Source: Xanthomonas sp. CFBP 8443
Lineage (GTDB): Bacteria; Pseudomonadota; Gammaproteobacteria; Xanthomonadales; Xanthomonadaceae
Direction: 5' to 3'
Length of the DNA: 64,000 nucleotides
Assembly: GCF_025666195.1 (NCBI RefSeq)
Contig: NZ_CP102592.1
Location: 434,001 to 498,000, forward strand
The position numbers and the translations under genes are program-made. Below are positions 35,529-43,195 of this stretch, piece by piece. Every line of letters begins with the position of its first letter. Position 1 is the first letter of the stretch. Below the pieces are notes generated by a model. That model did not search any database and was not told the origin of the DNA. It saw nothing but the letters and a program-made list of their open reading frames with translations.

Positions 35529-36044
35529 ATGCATGACCTCGACGACGAATCCCTGCGTGCGCTGATGCCGCGGTTGCGGCGTTTCGCCCAATCGCTGAGC
35601 GGCGATGCGGCCAGTGCCGACGACCTGGTGCAGGCGGCGCTGGAGCGCGCGCTGCGGCGCTGGTCCACCCGCCGCGATGCCGATGCGCTGCAGCCGTGGC
35701 TGTTCGCGATCGTGTACCGGCAATTCGTCGACACGCGCCGCCGCGCGCAGCGCTGGCAGCGGGTGCTGGCGCTGTTCGCGCCGCAGCAGCCGACCCAGGC
35801 GCCGTCGGCCGAACAGGTGCACGACGGCCGCGCGATGCTGGCCGCCTTCGCGCAGTTGCCGGCCGAGCAGCGCGCGCTGCTGTTGCTGGTCAGTGTCGAG
35901 GGGTTCAGCTACCGCGACGCCGCCACCGCGCTGGACCTGCCGATCGGCACGGTGATGTCGCGGCTGTCGCGCGCGCGCGAGAAACTGCGCCAGATCGGCG
36001 AAGGCCGCAGCGGCCCCGGCCCTGCCTTGCGAGTGCTCAAATGA
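35529..36044 (+). CDS. ECF sigma-70 family RNA polymerase sigma factor
   Basis: A 171-residue two-domain ECF sigma factor. Region 2 is DDLVQAALERALRRWSTRRDADALQPWLFAIVYRQFVDTRRR. Region 4 is LPAEQRALLLLVSVEGFSYRDAATALDLPIGTVMSRLSRAREKLRQI, which binds the -35 element. Its stop overlaps the anti-sigma start by ATGA, so the two are made together. It is divergent from the catalase/cytochrome b561 operon, which it may control in response to oxidants. The start codon lies at the end of a degenerate repeat. Confidence 0.92.
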   Translation: MHDLDDESLRALMPRLRRFAQSLSGDAASADDLVQAALERALRRWSTRRDADALQPWLFAIVYRQFVDTRRRAQRWQRVLALFAPQQPTQAPSAEQVHDGRAMLAAFAQLPAEQRALLLLVSVEGFSYRDAATALDLPIGTVMSRLSRAREKLRQIGEGRSGPGPALRVLK

Positions 36045-36787
36045 CCGTGCTGCGCCCCGACGACGAAACTCTGCACGCCTATGTCGATGGCCGCCTGGAC
36101 CCGGCGCGCCGCGCCCAGGTGGCCGCCTGGCTGCAGGCCCATCCCGCCCATGCCGCGCGCGTGGCCGGCTGGAAGCAGGACGCCGACGCGCTGCGCGCGG
36201 CCTGGGCCGGCGCCGAAGCGCTGCCGGCCAATCCCGCGTTGAGCGCATCGGCGCTGCGCGGCCGCGTGCGCCAGCGTCGCCGCACGCTGGCGGCGATGGC
36301 CGCCAGCTGCGTACTGATGCTCGGCCTGGGCACCGGACTGGGCTGGCAATTGCGCGACAGCCGCCTCGGTGGCGAACGCCTGCCGATGGCCGACGCGGTG
36401 GCCGCGTATCGCCTGTTCGCCGATGGCGAGCAACCGTTGGAATTCGATCCGGCGCGGCGGGTGGCCTTGCAGGGCTGGCTGCGCACCCATTTCGGCGAGG
36501 CCGGCGCGGTGCCGGACCTGCAGGCGCAGGGCTTCGCGCTGCGCGGCGGGCGCCTGCTGTCCACGCCCGAGGGTGCGGCCGCGATGCTGGTCTACCAGGA
36601 CGCCGACGGCGCCCGCATCGGCCTGTACCTGCGCCCGGGCAGCGCCCGCCTGCACGACGGCGAACGCCGCGACGGCCGCCTGCTGGCGCAGTACTGGTCC
36701 GAAGGCGGCACCGCCTTCGCCCTGGTCGGCCCGGCCACCCAGACCCGCATGCGCCAGATCGCCCCGCTGCTGCGCGAGCAGGGCTGA
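36041..36787 (+). CDS. Anti-sigma factor (membrane-anchored)
   Basis: A 248-residue protein. The N-terminal ~75 residues (LRPDDETLHAYVDGRLDPARRAQVAAWLQAHP) form the anti-sigma domain; no zinc-binding HxxxCxxC motif is present. One TM helix lies at residues ~84-104 (LAAMAASCVLMLGLGTGLGW). The periplasmic C-terminus of ~140 residues (FADGEQPLEFDPARR, YQDADGARIGLYLRPGS) is the probable signal-receiving part. It should hold the sigma factor inactive at the membrane until an envelope or redox signal releases it. Confidence 0.9.
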   Translation: MTVLRPDDETLHAYVDGRLDPARRAQVAAWLQAHPAHAARVAGWKQDADALRAAWAGAEALPANPALSASALRGRVRQRRRTLAAMAASCVLMLGLGTGLGWQLRDSRLGGERLPMADAVAAYRLFADGEQPLEFDPARRVALQGWLRTHFGEAGAVPDLQAQGFALRGGRLLSTPEGAAAMLVYQDADGARIGLYLRPGSARLHDGERRDGRLLAQYWSEGGTAFALVGPATQTRMRQIAPLLREQG

Positions 36788-36834
36788 GCCGGCGCGGCGC
36801 GAACCGCACTCGCAGCGAAGAATGCATGCGCCCC

Positions 36835-37834
36835 TGTAGGAGCGGCTTCAGCCGCGACGAACGAAGCGACGGAATCGCCGCACCCGTATCGCGTCGGGAC
36901 TGAGGCCCCTCCCACAGTGCACCCAGCGAGCGTGCAGCAAGGCTTCTTGTAGGAGCGGCTTCAGCCGCGACGAGCGAAGCGCTGGAGCTGCCGCGACCGG
37001 ACAGCGTCGGGACTGAGCTGCCTCCCACAGTGCAATCGGCGAGCAAGCCTCAAGGCTCCCTGTGGGAGCGACTTCAGTCGCGACGAGCGGAGCGATGGAG
37101 TTGCTGCACCGTGTATCGGGTCGGGACTGAGTCCCTCCTACAGTGCACCCAGCAAGCAGGCCGCAAGGCTCCTTGTAGGAGCGGCTTCAGCCGCGACGAG
37201 CGAAGCAGTGGAGCTGCCGCGCCCGGACAGCGTCGGGACTGAACTGCCTCCCACAGTGCAACCAGCGAGCAAGCCGCAAGGCTCACTGTGGGAGCGACTT
37301 CAGTCGCGACGAGTGAAGCGATGAGTTACTGATACCAGGACAGTGTCGGGATTGAAGCACCTTCTATGGCGCATCCAGCGAAGAGGCTGCAAGGCCCCTG
37401 TAGGAGCGGCTTCAGCCGCGACGAACGAAGCTAGGAACCTTGACGGTTCCGGTTGTCTGTCGCGGCTGAAGCCGCTCCTACATGAGTTCGTGCGCTCCGG
37501 CGATCTGGTCCGCGCCTCCGCCACGACAATGCCTGCGACACGCGGAGCGGCCGAGCTTCCGTGACCGGGCAGCGTCGGGACTGAAGTCCCTCCCACAGTG
37601 CACTCAACGAGCATTCGCAAGGCCCATTGTGGGAGCGACTTCAGTCGCGACGAGCTGAGCGATGGAGTTGCTGCACCGTATCGATCGGGACTGAAGTCCC
37701 TCCTGCAGTGCACTCAGCAAGCAGGATCGCAAATCCCTGAGGGCAAGCTCCTTGTAGGAGCGCCTTCAGCCGCGAGAGCGACGTCAGCAATCACGGCGGT
37801 TTGGGTGTCTGTCGCGGCTGAAGCCGCTCCTACA
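36835..37834. repeat. 1-kb palindrome array with 113-bp unit
   Basis: Forward palindromes begin at 36835, 36948, 37061, 37174, 37287 and 37399, that is, 113, 113, 113, 113 and 112 bp apart. Reverse partners begin at 36893, 37006, 37120 and 37232. Less regular copies follow at 37459, 37574, 37628, ~37685, 37752 and 37811. All four core variants (GCGGC, GGGGC-like, GCGAC, GGGAC) occur. The array fills the gap between the convergent anti-sigma and M17 peptidase genes; I see no gene in it. Confidence 0.94.
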
Positions 37835-37886
37835 GGGGGCTGCGCCGCAGCAACTTCGACCACACCAATACGATACCCACCAGGCC

Positions 37887-39257
37887 TCACCCGGCGTAAC
37901 GCGCCTTCAGCATCGCGTAGGCCGAGCGCAGCGCCAGCGCTTCGCCGCCGGCGGGGCGGCCGGGGCGGTCGCTGTCGTTCCAGGCGTACACGTCCAGGTG
38001 CGCCCAGGCCTGCCGCGCGGGCACGAAGCGCTCCAGGTACAGCGCCGCGGTCACCGCGCCGGCCATGCGCGAGCCGGCGTTGGCCAGGTCGGCGATCGAG
38101 CTGGTCAGGTAGCGCAGGTACGGGCGCCACAGCGGCATGCGCCAGACCGGGTCGCGGTGGCGTTCGCCGGCGGCGATCCAGGCCTGCGCCAATGCGTCGT
38201 CGTTCGAGAACAGCGCCGGCAGGTCCGGGCCCAGCGCGATGCGCGCCGCGCCGGTCAGCGTGGCGAAATCCAGGATCGCGTCCGGCGCCTGTTCGCTGGC
38301 GTAGGTCAGCGCATCGCACAGCACCAGCCGGCCCTCGGCGTCGGTATTGTCGATCTCCACGCTGATGCCCTGGCGGGTGGCGATGACGTCGCCGGGGCGG
38401 AACGCGTCCGGGCCGACCGCGTTCTCCACCGCCGCGATCAGCACGGTCAGCCGCAACGGCAGCCGCTGCGCCATCACCAGCCCGGCCAGCGCCAGCGCAT
38501 GCGCCGCGCCGCCCATGTCCTTCTTCATGTGGCGCATGCCGTCGGCCGGCTTCAGGTCCAGCCCGCCGGTGTCGAAGCACACGCCCTTGCCGGCCAGCGC
38601 CACATGCGGGTGTGTTTCCTCGCCCCAGCGCAGCACGATCAGCCGCGGCGCGCGGTGCGAGGCGCGGCCGACCGCGTGGATCGCCGGGAAGTTCTGCGCC
38701 AGCAGTTCCTCGCCGACGATACTCTCGCACTGCGCGCCATGCGCCTGCGCCAGCTCGCGCGCAAGCGCCTCCAGCTGCTCCGGGCCCATGTCCTCGGCGG
38801 GCGTATTGACCCAGTCGCGCACGCGCACGCAGGCCTGCAGCAGGTCGCGCACTTCCGCGCTCGGCGTGGCCAGCAGGCGCGCCGGCAGCCGCGCCGACTG
38901 CTTGTAGCGCGCGTAGCGGTAGCTGCCCAGGCCCCAGCCCAGCTGCAGCGCGGCCTGCTCCTCCTCGCTCAGCTCGCTGGCCAGCCGCCAGCTGCTGCCG
39001 GCCGGCAGCGCCAGCGGCGCGTGCGCGTAGGCGTAGGCATCGCCGCGGTCGCCGACGCCCAGCACCGCCGCGGCCACGCCGTCGGCGCCCGGCAGCAGCA
39101 GCGCGGTGCCGGGCGCGGCCACGAACTGCTGTGCGTCCAGCCACGCCACCCATGCCGGGGACTGCGCGGCGCGCCAGTCGGCCAGGCGTTCGCGGTCCAG
39201 CACATGCAGCGGCAACGCGTGGGTGGAGGCGTCGGTGAAGCCGGAAGGCAGGGACAT
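37887..39257 (-). CDS. M17 leucyl aminopeptidase family protein
   Basis: A 456-residue cytosolic metallo-aminopeptidase. The C-terminal catalytic domain has GKGVCFDTGGLDLKP (metal Asp and Lys), MKKDMGGAAHALAL, and the NTDAEGRLVLCDAL signature with Asp, Glu and the catalytic Arg. The N-terminal ~150 residues are a divergent macro-like domain. It is shorter than PepA (about 500) and resembles the second, PepB-like, family found in proteobacteria. The 3' end faces the palindrome array. Confidence 0.9.
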   Translation of the reverse strand: MSLPSGFTDASTHALPLHVLDRERLADWRAAQSPAWVAWLDAQQFVAAPGTALLLPGADGVAAAVLGVGDRGDAYAYAHAPLALPAGSSWRLASELSEEEQAALQLGWGLGSYRYARYKQSARLPARLLATPSAEVRDLLQACVRVRDWVNTPAEDMGPEQLEALARELAQAHGAQCESIVGEELLAQNFPAIHAVGRASHRAPRLIVLRWGEETHPHVALAGKGVCFDTGGLDLKPADGMRHMKKDMGGAAHALALAGLVMAQRLPLRLTVLIAAVENAVGPDAFRPGDVIATRQGISVEIDNTDAEGRLVLCDALTYASEQAPDAILDFATLTGAARIALGPDLPALFSNDDALAQAWIAAGERHRDPVWRMPLWRPYLRYLTSSIADLANAGSRMAGAVTAALYLERFVPARQAWAHLDVYAWNDSDRPGRPAGGEALALRSAYAMLKARYAG

Positions 39258-39342
39258 CAGCGGGTCCTTGTGGGTCGGGCGCGGCCGTCGGCGGGCACGC
39301 TGGGAACGAAGTAGGGGTGACGGGCGGCCGTGCGGGCGCGGC

Positions 39343-40077
39343 TTATGCGTCCGCTCCGGCAGCCGGCTGGGTGGCGTCGAGCCAATCGGCCAGGCCGGTG
39401 AGCGCGTCGAAGTGCAGGTCCGGCGGCGTGGCCGGATGCCAGGCCTGCGCGTCGCGGTTGATCCAGCAGCCGCGCAGGCCGGCCTGCATCGCGCCGAGCA
39501 CGTCCATCTCGATGTGGTCGCCGACGTGCAGCACTTGCGCGCACGGCACGCCCAGGCGCGCGCAGGCGGCGTGGAAGATGCTCGGGTCCGGCTTGGCCGC
39601 GCCGTGCTCGCGCGCGCTGAGCTGGAACGCGAAATGCGGCGCCAGGCCGATCGTGGCCAGGTCGGCGTTGCCGTTGCTCAGCGCCGCCACCGGCACGCGC
39701 GCGGCGATCCGCGCCAGCGCCGCGAGGCTGTCCGGATAGCACTCCACCTGGTTGCGCGCGGCGTAGAACACCGCGTAGGCCGGCTCCACCAGCGCCTCGT
39801 CGGCGCCGCTGTCGCGCAGCGCGCGGCGCAGGGTCAGGCGTCGCATCTCGCTCAGGTCGTGGACCAGGTGCGGATGCGCGGCGAACACCTCCTCGCGCAG
39901 CTGCCGCATCGCCGCGATCGGGAAGCGCTCGGCGGTGCGCGGACTGTGCTGCAGCAGCCAGTCGTGCAGCACCTGCTCGATGCGCGCACCGATCGGCGCG
40001 AACGGCCACAGCGTGTCGTCCAGGTCCAGCGTGATCGCGCGAACGGGGAAGGAAGGCAAGGAAGTCACCTGGCGCAT
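39343..40077 (-). CDS. HAD superfamily hydrolase
   Basis: A 244-residue haloacid-dehalogenase-type phosphatase. Motif I is ITLDLDDTLW (nucleophile Asp and general acid Asp), motif II LSNGN, motif III Lys in AAKPDPSIF, and motif IV HVGDHIEMDVLGA. A helical cap sits between motifs I and II (residues ~25-110). The substrate is not deducible; related enzymes act on flavin mononucleotide or sugar phosphates. The start at 40077 gives MRQVTSLPSFPVRAITLD. Confidence 0.87.
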   Translation of the reverse strand: MRQVTSLPSFPVRAITLDLDDTLWPFAPIGARIEQVLHDWLLQHSPRTAERFPIAAMRQLREEVFAAHPHLVHDLSEMRRLTLRRALRDSGADEALVEPAYAVFYAARNQVECYPDSLAALARIAARVPVAALSNGNADLATIGLAPHFAFQLSAREHGAAKPDPSIFHAACARLGVPCAQVLHVGDHIEMDVLGAMQAGLRGCWINRDAQAWHPATPPDLHFDALTGLADWLDATQPAAGADA

Positions 40078-40150
40078 TTTACGCCAACCGGCCGCCACGG
40101 CCGTCGCCCCAGGTAGACGTGCGCCGGCCACGGCGCCGCGCCGCCTGCTT

Positions 40151-40185
40151 TTCCGAGTCCCAGGTCCCGAGTCCCCAGTCCCGGC
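40151..40185. repeat. GAGTCCC-type short tandem repeat
   Basis: A run of related ~9-bp units (GAGTCCCAG, GTCCCGAG, TCCCCAGTCCC) just after the AI-2E gene stop. It resembles the GGGATT/GGACT-type runs at 15856 and 20539 read on the other strand. Confidence 0.6.
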
Positions 40186-40186
40186 C

Positions 40187-41308
40187 TCATTCCAACAACC
40201 TGGCCCAGCGCTGCATGCCTTCCACCCGCGCCAGCACCATCTTGATGCACACCAGCAGCGGCACCGCCAGCAGCAGCCCGACCATGCCCCACAGCCAGCC
40301 GAACAGCATCAGCGCCAGGATCAGCATCAGCGGCGAGATCGCCATGCGCCGGCCGAGCACGATCGGCGTCACCACCTGGCCTTCGAGCACATGCAGCGCC
40401 AGGTACACGATCGCCGGCAGCGCCGCGCTCAGCGGGTCGCGGAACTCCACGAAGCCCATCAGCAGCATCAGGATCGCGCCGATCAGCGGCCCCACGTACG
40501 GGGCGAAGTTCAGCAGCGCCACCACCGTGCCCCACAGCAGCGCCTCCTGCAGCGGGATCTTCAGCAGCACCAGGATGCCGGCGAAGATCAGCCCGACCAG
40601 GGTGTTGATGACGCTGATGGTCAGCACGTAGCGCGACACCTCGCGCTCGATCGAACGCAGGATGTCGGTGGTGAACTTCTGCTGCTGGCGGTTCGGCAGC
40701 AGCGCGATCGCATGCCGCTGCAGGTTCTCGCCGAACACCATGAAGAAGAACGTCAGCAGCACCACCGCCAGCGCCGAGGCGGCCAGCCGCGGGGTGCGCA
40801 CCAGCGCCTTGTACGGGTCGTCCATCTGCGTGCGGATCACCTGCACGCGGCGCCCGCTCTCGCCGCCGGCGGCGCGCGCGAAGTTCTCCGCGGCCTGGTT
40901 GGCCTGCTGCATCGGCTTGGTCAGGTCGCGCACCTGGGTGGCGATGTGGCGCATCTGCCCGGGTGCCTGCTGCACCCACTCGGCGGCCGGGCCGGCCAGT
41001 TGCACGGCCAGCGTCGCGGTCACCGCCATGCCCGACAGCAGCACCAGCAGCGCGCCGAGGAAGCGCGGCAGGTACAGCCGCTGCAGCCCGCGGATGATGG
41101 GGTTGCCGACCAGGGCGAAGAACGCGGCCAGCAGCACCGGCAGCACCACTTCCTGCGCCGCCCACAGCGTGTAGCCCACCGCCAGCGTCGCCAGCACCAC
41201 CAACGACACCGGTCCGCGCGGGCGCGGTGCCGGCGGCGGCGGGAGGGTGTCCGCGTGGGGCGGTGCCACGTCGCCGGCGTCGGCCACGGATTCGGAGAGT
41301 GTGCTCAT
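40187..41308 (-). CDS. AI-2E family transporter
   Basis: A 373-residue membrane protein of the DUF20/AI-2E exporter family with about eight TM helices. The N-terminal pair is VVLATLAVGYTLWAAQEVVLPVLLAAFFALVGNPI and LGALLVLLSGMAVTATLAVQLAG. A soluble loop (residues ~110-170) precedes the TM-rich half with GTVVALLNFAPYVGPLIGAILMLLMG and LEGQVVTPIVLGRRMAISPLMLILALMLFGWLWG. Members have been linked to autoinducer-2, indole or Na+/H+ exchange, so the substrate is open. The N-terminus is a Pro-rich cytosolic tail. Confidence 0.88.
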   Translation of the reverse strand: MSTLSESVADAGDVAPPHADTLPPPPAPRPRGPVSLVVLATLAVGYTLWAAQEVVLPVLLAAFFALVGNPIIRGLQRLYLPRFLGALLVLLSGMAVTATLAVQLAGPAAEWVQQAPGQMRHIATQVRDLTKPMQQANQAAENFARAAGGESGRRVQVIRTQMDDPYKALVRTPRLAASALAVVLLTFFFMVFGENLQRHAIALLPNRQQQKFTTDILRSIEREVSRYVLTISVINTLVGLIFAGILVLLKIPLQEALLWGTVVALLNFAPYVGPLIGAILMLLMGFVEFRDPLSAALPAIVYLALHVLEGQVVTPIVLGRRMAISPLMLILALMLFGWLWGMVGLLLAVPLLVCIKMVLARVEGMQRWARLLE

Positions 41309-41459
41309 CGGACCTGCGCTGCGTACGTGGCCCCGGCGCGCGTCCTGCGGACGCACGCTGTTCGGCGCAAAAAGAAGGTGGCGGAGTGTAGGCCGATCCT
41401 GGCCTGCGCGGTATGAAGACGGCGTGGCGACAGGCGCCGGCCGGCCGCGGCGGCGCCGC

Positions 41460-41921
41460 TCAGCGCTCGGACACGTCGGTGGCCGCTTCGGCCGGCTGCG
41501 GTTGCGCCTGGTCGCGCGGCGCCGCGGGCGCTGCGTAGGACGCGGTCGGTTCCTGTCGCGGCGGCACGCCCGCAGCGGCGGCCGCGGCCGGATCGACCGC
41601 AGCGGCGGCATCCTGCGCGGTGTCCGCCGCGCGCTCGGCGTGGTCAGAGGCTTCCTTGGCCCGGGTCGCGGTCAGCAGGCTGGAGATCGCGCTGATCATC
41701 TGCAGCCAGCGCGCGCCGCCGATCTTGCCGATCGCCGCCGCCGGTTCGGCGCGGCCGGCCAGGAAGCCGGCGCCCAGTCCCACCGCGACGATGCGCAGCG
41801 GCGTCCAGCCTTCGCGCCAGACCCGCTGCAGCGTGGTCCACTGCGTCCGCATCTGCTGCTGGCGGCCTTCCAGCACGGTCTCGGCGCGGGCGATGCGGTG
41901 CTGCAGTTGGTCGAATTTCAT
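41460..41921 (-). CDS. Hypothetical protein of the YqjE-type membrane-stress cluster
   Basis: A 153-residue protein with an N-terminal basic helix (FDQLQHRIARAETVLEGRQQQMRTQW) and a short hydrophobic stretch (IVAVGLGAGFLAG, residues ~45-57). The C-terminal ~70 residues are Ala/Pro/Gln-rich. Its start overlaps the upstream holin-like gene by ATGA, so it belongs to the same operon. I do not recognise a domain; position suggests a peripheral partner of the neighbouring membrane proteins. Confidence 0.6.
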   Translation of the reverse strand: MKFDQLQHRIARAETVLEGRQQQMRTQWTTLQRVWREGWTPLRIVAVGLGAGFLAGRAEPAAAIGKIGGARWLQMISAISSLLTATRAKEASDHAERAADTAQDAAAAVDPAAAAAAGVPPRQEPTASYAAPAAPRDQAQPQPAEAATDVSER

Positions 41922-42412
41922 CGGTGCGTCTCGCTCGCCGCGGCTGTGCTGCCGCCGGCATGGTCCTCGTCGTCGTCGCCGCCGATGCCCAGCTTGGCCA
42001 GCTGGCGGCGGGTGGCGTCGAGCTTGCTCATCTCGAAATAGCGCAAGGCCTGCCAGGCGCCAAGCGCGGTGACCACCAGGCTGAACGCCGCGGTCGCCGA
42101 GATCGACGCCAGCCACGACCAGCCCAGCCGCTGCAGCACCGCGATCAGCGCGCCCATCAGCAGCATCCACGCCGAGGCGCCGAACGCCACCGCCACGGTT
42201 AGCCACACCAGCGCGCGCGCCAGGGCGGCGCGCGCCAGCGCCAGGTCCGCCGCCACCAGCTTGCGCAGCGCGCGGCTGGCCTCCAGCGTGGCGGCCAAAC
42301 CCTCGCGGCCAGCGTTGCCGAATTCGCGGAACGATTCCTCCAGCGACGGCCGTTCGGCCGCCGCGGGATCGGGCGCGGCAGTGGCGCTGTCGCGGGCCTG
42401 CTCGTCGCTCAC
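41918..42412 (-). CDS. Phage-holin-like (DUF1469/YqjE) membrane protein
   Basis: A 164-residue protein with two TM helices (ALVWLTVAVAFGASAWMLLMGALIAVL and WLASISATAAFSLVVTALGAWQAL) after an acidic/helical N-terminus (SFREFGNAGREGLAATLEASRALRKLVAADLALARAALA). This is the YqjE layout, usually encoded beside an ElaB/YqjD-like gene, as here. Family members associate with the inner membrane and ribosome hibernation or osmotic stress. The C-terminal tail is Asp/Ala-rich. Confidence 0.8.
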   Translation of the reverse strand: MSDEQARDSATAAPDPAAAERPSLEESFREFGNAGREGLAATLEASRALRKLVAADLALARAALARALVWLTVAVAFGASAWMLLMGALIAVLQRLGWSWLASISATAAFSLVVTALGAWQALRYFEMSKLDATRRQLAKLGIGGDDDEDHAGGSTAAASETHR

Positions 42413-42417
42413 GTGGC

Positions 42418-42786
42418 TTACTTGTCGCTGCTGCGCGCCAGCTTGGCGATGATCCAGCCGGTGGCGAAGGCCACGCCGAACGAAGCCAGCGGACGCTCGC
42501 GGATCAGCTCGGCGGCGCTGTCGACCAGGTCGCGGCCCTTGTCCAGCAGCACGTCGACCTGCTCCTTGGCGGCGGCACCGCCGAACTCGGCAGCGGCCAG
42601 GCCGGACAGCGCGCTGTCGGACAGTTCGGACTTGATGTTGGCCTTGCCCAGCTTCAGCTCCTCGCCCGCCGCGCCGGCGGCGCCCTTGATCGCGTCGCCC
42701 GCGTAGCTGGCGGCCGACTTCAGGTGCGAACCGGCTTCGCTGAGGTTGTCCTTGAGGTTTTCGGTATTGGTGGGGCTGGTATTCAT
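42418..42786 (-). CDS. ElaB/YqjD-like DUF883 membrane protein
   Basis: A 122-residue protein with a long amphipathic region (LKDNLSEAGSHLKSAASYAGDAIKGAAGAAGEELKLGKANI) and a C-terminal tail anchor (RPLASFGVAFATGWIIAKLARSSDK). This is the ElaB/YqjD plan: a stationary-phase protein that tethers ribosomes to the inner membrane. It is the first gene of a three-gene operon with only 5 bp to the next gene. Confidence 0.82.
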   Translation of the reverse strand: MNTSPTNTENLKDNLSEAGSHLKSAASYAGDAIKGAAGAAGEELKLGKANIKSELSDSALSGLAAAEFGGAAAKEQVDVLLDKGRDLVDSAAELIRERPLASFGVAFATGWIIAKLARSSDK

Positions 42787-42945
42787 CGGGTATCTCCTGA
42801 GGGATGTGGGGCTACCGTCCGCTGCGCACGGACGCTTCGCGGATCGCGGGCGACAGCAATACCATCGGCGTGGTGTACGGCTTGTTAGGCTTGGCCGGTC
42901 CACAGTGTCGCCGCTCGCACGGCGCGCGACCAGAGGAGGAACGCA

Positions 42946-43173
42946 ATGCGTGCTTACGGCAGGAAGGGCGGCCGCTCGGGCGTGGTCGCCTACGACATCG
43001 GCCCGGACTGGATCGTGCTGCGCTTCGTCGACGGCGGCACCTACCGCTACGACCATCGCCACCCCGGGCCCTACCACGTGGCGGAGATGCAGCGCCTGGC
43101 CGAGGCCGGGCGCGGCCTCAGCACCTATCTCAACCAGCACGTGCGCGACGACTACGCCGCGCGCCTGGAGTGA
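42946..43173 (+). CDS. KTSC-like small protein
   Basis: A 75-residue protein containing VVAYDIGPDWIVLRFVDGGTYRYDHRHPGPYHVAEMQRLAEAGRGLSTYLNQHVRDDYA. The pattern (Tyr-Asp, a strand ending in Gly-x-Tyr-x-Tyr, then a helix ending Leu-x-x-x-Val-x-x-x-Tyr) fits the KTSC domain, named after a Lys-tRNA synthetase appendage. Function is unknown. An AGAGGAGGAA ribosome site lies directly upstream. Confidence 0.75.
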   Translation: MRAYGRKGGRSGVVAYDIGPDWIVLRFVDGGTYRYDHRHPGPYHVAEMQRLAEAGRGLSTYLNQHVRDDYAARLE

Positions 43174-43195
43174 GCGCGGCCCCCGGCGGCGCGGC

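Noticed and set aside
33294..37046. A 1,250-codon open frame on the minus strand
   Set aside because: Only its first part in genomic order (33294-33878) is a gene, the cytochrome b561. The rest runs through the catalase-like, sigma and anti-sigma genes in the wrong frame and through repeats; it is open because high GC leaves few stops.
36835..37834. CRISPR array
   Set aside because: Repeats alternate in orientation, spacers are themselves repeated with the unit, and no cas gene is nearby. These are palindrome arrays.
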